8,560 bases of DNA from Clostridium sp. CAG:413. Its GTDB lineage: Bacteria; Bacillota; Clostridia; Oscillospirales; Acutalibacteraceae. The notes under the pieces are model-generated. The model made no database searches. It was not told the DNA's origin and worked only from the letters and a program-made list of their open reading frames with translations. Position numbers and translations under genes: made by a program. The stretch is taken from assembly GCA_000431775.1 (NCBI GenBank), contig FR888181.1, positions 1 through 8,560 of the forward strand. Reading direction: 5' to 3'. Positions 1 to 7,400 of the stretch are shown here, one piece after another. Every line of letters begins with the position of its first letter. Within the stretch, counting starts at the first letter, position 1.

Positions 1-1230
1 AGCAAGGTCGGCTACACCTTCGCCGGTTGGGATGCCGATATCCCCGCGACTATGCCCGTAACTCCCGCTGACGGTCTTGTCATCAAGGCTCTCTGGAATG
101 TCAACAACTACACCATGAGCTTTGACTCAGACGGCGGCTCAGCAGTAGCCGATAAGGTCTACGCTTACGGCGCTCAGACCGAGGCTCCCGCAGCTCCCAC
201 CAAGAAGGGCTATGTATTCGACGGCTGGTATCTCGGCGATGTGGCTTATGTCTTCGGCACCATGCCTGCAAACAATGTTGCTCTTAAGGCAAAGTGGAGC
301 TTCGATAAGTTCACCATCAGCTTTGATTCACAGGGCGGCACTCCCGTTGAAGCTATAACTCAGGACTACAATTCAGTAGTCACTGCTCCCGCGGCTCCCA
401 CTAAGGAAGGCTACACCTTCGCAGGTTGGTTCCTCGGCAATGAAGCTTATACCTTCACCTACATGCCCGCTGAGAATATCACTCTTACCGCACACTGGAC
501 GATCAACTCCTACAGGCTCAAGTTCGTCGACGCATTCGGCGACGACTTCAGCGTATCGACCGTCGAGTTCGGCGCAGCGATAACCGCTCCCGCCGACAAG
601 CCCGCTAAGGAATACTACAACTTCGTCGGCTGGTCGCTCAACGGCAACGACGTTGTCGAGGATCTCGGCACTATGCCCGCAAACGACCTCACCGTTTACC
701 CCGTATTTGAGAGAGTAACGGTAGCGCTTGACAAGGTCGGCGATTCCACCACGGTCATTGATAAGGAGAACGCCCACATTCAGCCTCCTGTCACCGGCTA
801 TATCTACGGCCTCAGTGAGAGACTCACCGAGGAAGACCTTCGTGCAAACTACATCAAGGTCAACGGCGACGGTGAGATCAGAGTCACCAAGGTCGGCAGC
901 TTCAAGTATCTCGGCACAGGCACCAAGATCGAGGTCGTTGACAGAGTGACCGGCGAGGTCGTCGAGATCTATTACCTAATCATCTTCGGTGATGTAAACG
1001 GCGACTCGATAGTCAACGCAACGGATGCTTCTATTATCAATCGTGAGGCCACCGGTAAGACTTCATGGTCATCGGCGTCCTCTGAGGCTTACGATTACTG
1101 CAAGGTACTCGCAGCCGACGCCGACAGAAACGACTCTATCACGGCGGATGACTTTACTCTCGTTACCAAGGTGACGATGAGAGCCGCTAAATTCGATCAG
1201 AGCACCGGCGAAGTTATCCCCAATGCGTGA
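1..1230 (+). CDS. InlB B-repeat protein with C-terminal type I dockerin (5' end outside window)
   Basis: The frame is open from base 1, so the gene begins upstream; an ATG at 52 lies inside a repeat and is not the start. The visible 409 residues hold one partial B-repeat (1-99), two repeats of exactly 67 residues (100-300 and 301-501) and a 70-residue repeat (502-711). Each carries the family signature: a YTxxFDSDGG-like strand, APAAPTKxGYxFxGW, and a TMPA motif before a final tryptophan. A 92-residue module and a complete type I dockerin follow. The gene ends in tandem stops, TGA then TAA. Only one cysteine is visible, as expected of an exported protein. No LPXTG motif or membrane segment follows the dockerin, so attachment is probably through a cohesin partner. 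The B-repeats are known as stalk or adhesion modules; the ligand cannot be told. The next gene lies 133 bp downstream and is a paralogue. Confidence 0.93.
   Translation, partial: SKVGYTFAGWDADIPATMPVTPADGLVIKALWNVNNYTMSFDSDGGSAVADKVYAYGAQTEAPAAPTKKGYVFDGWYLGDVAYVFGTMPANNVALKAKWSFDKFTISFDSQGGTPVEAITQDYNSVVTAPAAPTKEGYTFAGWFLGNEAYTFTYMPAENITLTAHWTINSYRLKFVDAFGDDFSVSTVEFGAAITAPADKPAKEYYNFVGWSLNGNDVVEDLGTMPANDLTVYPVFERVTVALDKVGDSTTVIDKENAHIQPPVTGYIYGLSERLTEEDLRANYIKVNGDGEIRVTKVGSFKYLGTGTKIEVVDRVTGEVVEIYYLIIFGDVNGDSIVNATDASIINREATGKTSWSSASSEAYDYCKVLAADADRNDSITADDFTLVTKVTMRAAKFDQSTGEVIPNA
712..987 (+). other. Conserved pre-dockerin module of the upstream protein
   Basis: About 92 residues sit between the last B-repeat and the dockerin. 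Recognisable elements in order are ERVTVAL, STTVID, GYIYGL, a KVNGDG turn, YLGTGTKIEVVD, TGEVVE and a hydrophobic strand YYLIIF running straight into FGDVNGD. The same elements in the same order precede the dockerin of the downstream protein, so this is a real module and not a linker. The pattern suggests a small beta-sandwich or capping domain, which is inference. I do not recognise a named family. Confidence 0.6.
988..1227 (+). other. Type I dockerin domain (complete)
   Basis: Two F-hand calcium loops are visible. The first is DVNGDSIVNATD and the second is DADRNDSITADD. Both keep acidic or amide ligands at loop positions 1, 3, 5 and 12. The segment between the loops is about 30 residues, slightly longer than in classical cellulosomal dockerins, and contains a TSWS motif that has a counterpart (TQWS) in the downstream protein. 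Type I dockerins bind cohesin domains in a calcium-dependent way, so this end probably anchors the protein to a cohesin-bearing scaffold or surface protein. About 20 residues (through VIPNA) follow the second helix before the stop. Confidence 0.9.
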
Positions 1231-1245
1231 TAAACGTTAAATTAT

Positions 1246-1272
1246 CCTGCGGGCGGCGTCCCCGCCCGCAGG
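1246..1272 (+). terminator. GC-rich hairpin after the first gene, probable terminator
   Basis: The arms 1246-1256 and 1262-1272 are perfectly complementary over 11 bp, mostly G-C, around a 5-base loop (CGTCC). The hairpin starts 15 bases after the TGA stop. It is well placed for transcription termination, but no run of T follows directly; the nearest T-rich stretch starts about 11 bases downstream (TTCTTT at 1284-1289). It may act as a weak or partial terminator, or as an mRNA-stabilising structure allowing some read-through into the next gene. Confidence 0.55.
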
Positions 1273-1307
1273 TGAGGCAGAAATTCTTTCTGATTTACTA
1301 ATAATTT

Positions 1308-1324
1308 CGGCAAGATTTTTGCCG
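1308..1324 (+). repeat. Small inverted repeat in the leader of the downstream gene
   Basis: The arms CGGCAA (1308-1313) and TTGCCG (1319-1324) pair over 6 bp around the loop GATTT. A second small hairpin, CAGAAA/TTTCTG with a 3-base loop, lies at 1278-1292. The first could be an operator or an RNA structure in the leader, or simply chance. No regulator binding site is recognised. Confidence 0.3.
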
Positions 1325-1344
1325 GCAGGCCTATAAACTTATTT

Positions 1345-1352
1345 AAGGAGGG
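1345..1352 (+). promoter_or_regulatory. Ribosome binding site of the giant repeat gene
   Basis: AAGGAGGG is a near-perfect Shine-Dalgarno sequence, ending 11 bases before the ATG at 1364. It fixes the start codon, which is also supported by the signal peptide that follows immediately. Confidence 0.9.
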
Positions 1353-1363
1353 AATAGAAGCAT

Positions 1364-1444
1364 ATGACAAAAATCAAGAAAGTCCTTGCTGCTCTGCTTG
1401 CGCTTTTGATGATTTTCAGTTCAGTTTCCGTCATGGCATTTGCG
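1364..1444 (+). other. Sec signal peptide
   Basis: Residues 1-27 have a basic start (MTKIKK), a hydrophobic core rich in Leu and Ala, and an AFA|DD cleavage site typical of signal peptidase I in Clostridia. There is no cysteine lipobox, so the protein is expected to be released or docked, not a lipoprotein. Confidence 0.92.
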
Positions 1445-4400
1445 GATGATTCGACCGTAAACGGCACGACGGTGACATTTGCAACTAAATTCTTCAAACA
1501 AGTTGACGGCTCGTGGGTCGAGACCACGAGAGCGAAGCCCGGCGAGACCGTCAAAGCAAGAGTTTATTTGGGAACGGATTACTTCTCAAACAGCAGTGAC
1601 TTGCTTTTCTTCTATGACAAGGGTTTCTTCACTCATTCATATGGTGAGTATAATGAACTCGAAGTCAACAGGGAAGAGGGCAGCTTCGCCAAGGTCAACG
1701 GCGCTTCCGGTTATTTCATGACTGATGCGAATATCGACCTGAGCGATCTTGCAGCCAAGGGCTACGTTGATTCCGATTTCCTTGCAAGCCACGGCGCTTT
1801 TGCAGTCAGCCTTATGCTTGGTGTTGATAACAATGTCAAATACAGCGCTGACACATGGCTCTTTGAATTCACTCTTAAAGTCGCAGACGATGCGACGGGC
1901 GAGGGCGACCTCTTTGTGGTTGAGAATACCGTGAAGACCGCCGGCACCCGTGAGGACGCTCACATAGACGTCCCCAGAGGCGAAGCGGACGGCGGCCTTT
2001 TCAACATTGAGTCCATGGCTTTATGGACCCCGACTGTAGTCATCAGCAGTCAGCCCGTATCCGTGATGAGCACCCTCGTCTTTAAGGCTGAGGACGCCAC
2101 CACCGTTACCGGTCAGACGGAGTTCAGCGGAGTTATCGGCACCGTCGTTACCGCTCCCACCGTCGAGAAGACAGGCTACACTTTCGTCGGCTGGAAAAAT
2201 GAGAGCGGCGAGATAGTTGCTGCCCCCACCGAGATCCCCGCTGAGGATCTCACTCTTACCGCAGAGTGGGTAAAGAATGTTACCGTAACATTTGACACCG
2301 ACGGCGGTTCGACGATCGATCCCGCACCCTATACCGATAAGACTCCCGGCACGGAGCTCGTTGCCCCTGCCGACCCCACCAAAGAGGGTTACACTTTCCT
2401 CGGTTGGATGGATGCAAGCGGTAATGTGGTCGAGATCCCCAACGTATTCCCCACCTCCGATGTTACCTACACCGCAAAGTGGGCACTCAACGTCAAGATG
2501 AACTTCATCGTTGACGGCGAAGTGAAGCAGAGCTTTGACGGCTATGCAGGTCAGGCGTTCGACACCTCAAAGGTCAACGAACCCTCAAAGACCGGTTACT
2601 ACTTCATCGGCTGGAGCAGCAGCGTTCCCTCGAGCTTCCCCGAAGCTACGACCGATTACGTTGCTCAGTGGGATACCTACACTTATGAAGTCAGATATTA
2701 TGTTGACGGCGCATTCGTCGCCACCAACCGTGTGCCTTACGGCTCCGTTATAAAGACTGACGTACCGGGCGCTTCGGCTCCCGTTGGTTATGAGCTTACA
2801 GGTTGGTTTACCGATCCCGACTGCACCGTGCCTTTCGTTGAGGGCACCGTCATGGGCGCTGCGAACCTTAAGCTCTATGCCAAGACCAAAGTTAAGACCT
2901 ACACCTCGACCTTCAACGCTGCGGGCGGTAAGTTTGCAGACGGTAAGGAAGAGACCACTGTCGACACGGATTACGGCGAAGCGATAATCGCTCCTGCCGC
3001 TCCCACCCTTGAGGGCTACACCTTCGCAGGTTGGACTCCCGACGTCGGCTTCATGGATGAAAACGGCGGTAAGACCTATTACGCAACTTGGGTAGCAAAC
3101 GACTACAATGTTGTTTACTACGTTGACGGCGAGGTCTATGATACCCTTGATATCGCATTCGGCGAGAAGCTCGAGGTTCCCTCAGAGCCCGGCCGCACCG
3201 GCCGTACCTTCATCGGCTGGACCGATACCGAAGGCTCAGATACCATCGTTGACCCCACTACCTTTGTTATGAACGAGAGCGGCTACAAGTTCTACGCCGT
3301 ATTCTCCGATAACACCTACAATGCAATCTTCTACCTGACCCAGGCGGATAAGGACAACGGCGTTGTGTTCAAGACCGTTCCCACCGTTTACGGCCAGCAG
3401 ATAGCGGCCCCCGAGGCCACTGCAAGAGCAGGCTACACCTTCCTTGCATGGTCGCCCGCACCCGGCGCAATGCCCGCCAACGACCTTGAATTCGTAGGTA
3501 CATGGAAAGCCAACACCTACACCATCAAGTTCTTCATTGACGCGGACGCCGCCGAGGCTCTTGAGACCGTCACCGCCGATTTCGGCGAGACGATCGCCGC
3601 TCCGAAAACTCCCTCCAAGGAAGGCTACACCTTCGTTGAATGGAGCCCCGAAGTTCCCGAGACTATGCCTGTTGTTGAGGGCGAGTTCCTTCGCATCAAC
3701 GCAACATGGAAAGTCAATGAATACACCATCGCCTTTGACTCCGACGGCGGCACTCCCGTTTCCCCGATAACTCAGGATTACGGCACCGCAGTTACCGCTC
3801 CCGCAGCCCCCACCAAGACCGGCTACGATTTCGTCGGTTGGTTCGCAGACGGAGCAGACGAGGCTTATGTATTCACCACGATGCCCGCAATTGATAACGA
3901 GACCGCAACTCTCACCCTTACCGCTCGCTGGACTGCGAAGTCCTACGATCCTAAGGACGGCCTCGGCGTTAAGTTTAACGCAAACGGCGGCGCATTCGCA
4001 GACGGCGAGACAGAGAAGCTCGTCGCCGCAACCTTTAACGAGGCTATCACCGCTCCCGAGGGTGACCCCGTAAGAAGCGGCTATGATTTCCTCGGCTGGT
4101 CAAAGAATTCCGGCGCAACCATCCCCGCTGAGCTCGGCACTCTCACTCAGGAGATAACCGCTGACAGCACCGTGGTGTTCTATGCAGTCTGGAAGGTCGA
4201 GACCTACCCCGCAGAGAACGGCATCACCTTCAACGCGGACGGCGGCGCATTCGCAGACGGCGAGACTGTCAAGAGAGTCGCTGCTACCTACGGAGAGGCC
4301 ATTGCAGCTCCCGCAGCTCCGACCAGAACGGGTTACACCTTTGAGGGTTGGGCAAGCGAAAGCGGTGCTCAGACCGGTTCACACGATCTCGGTAACCTCA

Positions 4401-7400
4401 CCGTCGATCTCGACGAGACCACTCTTACCTACTATGCCGCATGGAAAGCGATCAGCTATTCAGAGAATAACGGCGTAAGATTCGACGCAAATACCGGTGC
4501 ATTTGCAAACGGTATGACCACCGTCAGAGTCGCCGCCACCTTCGATCAGCCGATCGTCGCTCCCGCTGAGGAGCCCATCAAGGCAGGCCATACCTTCAAG
4601 GGCTGGGCAGCAACCTCAACCGCCACCGAGCCTCTTGAGTCACTCGGTAACCTGACCCAGGTCATCGACCCCGACGCTCCTCTTACCTTCTACGCAGTGT
4701 GGGAGAAAGAGACCTACATCGGCAAGATCACCTTCAACGCCAACAACGGCGCATTTGACGACGGCGAGACCGTCAAGGCTATTGATATAACCTTCGGCGA
4801 CGCTATCGTTGCTCCCGGTGTTCCCGCGAGGACAGGCTACGTCTTCAAGGGCTGGGCGACCAGCGCAGGCGCACTTGCAGGCTCGACCGATCTCGGCAAC
4901 CTCACCACCGATCTCTCCGATACCAGCATCACTTATTATGCAGTATGGGCAGAGGCCGACGGCGTTGAATACACCGTCAAGGTCTACATTATGAATACCG
5001 AGGGCGTCTATGGCGATCCCGAAGTTAAAGTGACCACCGGCAAGACCGGCGACGCTGTTTCCGCCGATAAGTTTTACACTCTGACTGACGGACTTGTGCT
5101 CGACAGCGCTTATGCAGATGAAGCCCGCACCGGCGTCATCGCAGCCGACGGCTCCACCGTCCTCGAAGTCCACATCAAGAGAAACACCTACACCTTCTCC
5201 GTTATCGTTGACGGCGTTCTTACAAAGAACGATTATTACTTCGGCGCAATAGTCGCTGAGCCCGAGACTCCCTCCAAGGTCGGTTATACCTTCACCGGCT
5301 GGGACGGCACGGTGCCCGCAACTATGCCCGCAAACAATGTGACCGTTACCGCAACGTGGAAGATCAACCAGTATACTATCACCTTCGATACCGACGGCGG
5401 CACCGTAATAGCTCCGATCACTCAGGACTATAACACCGCAGTCGCCCGTCCGGCAGATCCCACTAAGACCGGTTATACTTTCGCAGGCTGGGATAAGACG
5501 ATCCCCGAGAATATGCCCGCCGAGAATATCATCGTCAAGGCTCTGTGGACTATCAATCAGTATACTATCACCTTTGACACCGACGGCGGCAGCGACGTTC
5601 CCGCAATCACTCAGAATTACGGCACCGATGTTGCAGCTCCCGCTGACCCCACCAAGACCGGCTATACCTTCGCAGGCTGGGATAAGGCTATTCCCGCCAC
5701 CATGCCCGCCGAGAACGTAATCATCACGGCTAAGTGGAATGTCAATCAGTATACCATCACCTTCGATACCGACGGCGGCAACTCCATAGCCCCGATCACT
5801 CAGGACTTCGGCACCGACGTCGTTGCTCCCGCTGACCCCACCAAGACCGGTTATACCTTCGCAGGCTGGGATAGAGAGATTCCCTCGACTATGCCCGCAG
5901 AGAGCATCACCGTCAAGGCTCAGTGGAAGATCAATCAGTATACAATCACATTTGACACCGACGGCGGCACAGCTATAGACCCGATCACTCAGGACTATAA
6001 CACCGCAGTCGTTGCTCCGGCAGATCCCACCAAGGAGGGTTACACCTTCGCCGGTTGGGATGCCACCATTCCCGCAACCATGCCCGCTAAGGATACCGTT
6101 ATCAAGGCAAAGTGGACTGTTAACAAGTACACCATCACCTTTGATGTTGACGGCGGCAGCTATGTGGCTCCGATAACTCAGAACTACGGTACTGAGATCG
6201 TTGCTCCTGCTGACCCCACCAAGACCGGCTACACCTTCGCAGGCTGGGATACCGAGATTCCCTCGACCATGCCCGCAGGCGACATGACTATCAAGGCAAA
6301 GTGGACTGTCAATCAGTACACCATCACCGTTGATACCGACGGCGGCACCGCAATAGCCCCGATAACTCAGGACTACGGCACCGACGTTGTCGCTCCCGCA
6401 GCTCCCACCAAGACCGGTTACACCTTCGCAGGTTGGTCTGAGGCATTCCCCTCAACCATGCCCGCAGGCGATATGACCATCAAGGCTCTTTGGACTGTCA
6501 AGACCTTCGACCCCGAAGTTAACGGCAAGGGCGTTAAGTTCAACGCTAACGGCGGCGCATTCGCCGACGGCAGCACCGAGACTCTCGTTAAAGCCACCTT
6601 CGGCGAGGCTATAGCAGCTCCTGCGGCTCCCGTAAGAGCAGGCTACACCTTCGCAGGCTGGGCTGCAACCGCAGAATCCAAGGTTGCTCTCGCAGACCTC
6701 GGCACTCTCGATGTCGATCTTGACGACGGCGAGGTTATCTTCTACGCAGTTTGGACTGAGGCTGACGGCGTTAACTACAGCGTCGAGATCTATGTCCAGG
6801 CTACCGACGGCTCCTACGCTCTCTCCAAGACCGAGACCGCTACCGGCAAGACCGGCAGCGCCGTCACCGTCGAGGGCTTCTACACTGTAGAAGAGGGCTT
6901 CGAGCACAACGCCGCTCATGAGGGCGCAGTCGAATCCGGCGTTATTGCCGCTGACGGCAGCACCGTCCTGAAGGTCTATATCGCAAGAAAGACCTATTCG
7001 GCATCATTTGAAGGCGTTGAGGAGCCTGTCAAGGCACTCTACGGCGCGCCGATCGCTGCCCCCGCTGCTCCCGCAGTACCGGGCAAGACCTTCATCAAGT
7101 GGGTTGACGCCGACGGCAATGAGCCTTCGACCATGCCCATCGGCGGCGCTTCCTTCACCGCTGTTTACGAGACTCTGACTTACAACGTCAAGTACTATGT
7201 CGACGGCGAATTCAAGGGCTCATATCGCTTGAGCTCCGGCACGGCCATCCCGACCTCTTACATCGGTTATGAGGTTCCCGAGGGCTATGAATTCTCAGGC
7301 TGGTTCACCGACAGCGCAATGACCGTTGCTCTTGCTGATGGCGCAGTTGTCGAGGCGGCGGATGTCTCCCTCTACGGTAAGACCACTGCCAAGATCGTCA

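Larger units (their letters stand above)
1231..1363 (+). other. Intergenic region between the two repeat-protein genes
   Basis: This 133-bp non-coding gap is more AT-rich than the flanking genes. It contains a strong GC hairpin just after the stop codon, two smaller inverted repeats (1278-1292 and 1308-1324), short palindromes GCCGGC and AGGCCT at 1321-1332, and the ribosome binding site of the downstream gene. A TATAAA box at 1332-1337 could be a -10 element but lacks a convincing -35. Whether the downstream gene has its own promoter cannot be settled from sequence alone. Confidence 0.8.

Noticed and set aside
52..54. ATG at 52 as the start of the first gene
   Set aside because: The same frame is open from base 1 and bases 1-51 encode the GYTFAGW core of a B-repeat. 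No signal peptide or ribosome binding site is present, so the true start is upstream.
1..1230. LPXTG sortase anchoring of the first protein
   Set aside because: The C-terminus ends in a dockerin followed by VIPNA and a stop, with no LPXTG, hydrophobic segment or basic tail.
1332..1337. TATAAA as a -10 promoter element for the giant gene
   Set aside because: At a spacing of 16-18 bases upstream there is only CGGCAA/GGCAAG, a poor -35 match, and no extended -10 TG. It would also give a very short leader. Possible but not supported.
2292..2987. Several + strand open frames of about 60-100 codons overlapping the giant gene
   Set aside because: They are out-of-frame shadows of the repeats, rich in Pro, Ser, Thr and Arg, and recur in the same phase in each repeat.
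4640..5173. Long open frames on the minus strand (also 6452-6919, 7295-7969, 373-777 and 1637-1963)
   Set aside because: They lie wholly inside the + strand repeat genes. The + frames rarely use the codons TTA, CTA and TCA, so stops are scarce on the opposite strand. None has a ribosome binding site or a recognisable product, and the translations are mirrored repeats.
5363..6496. CRISPR array or mobile-element origin for the regular 189-bp repeats
   Set aside because: The period is an exact multiple of three, the frame is open throughout and the units encode a known protein repeat. There are no short direct repeats with unique spacers, terminal inverted repeats or transposase.
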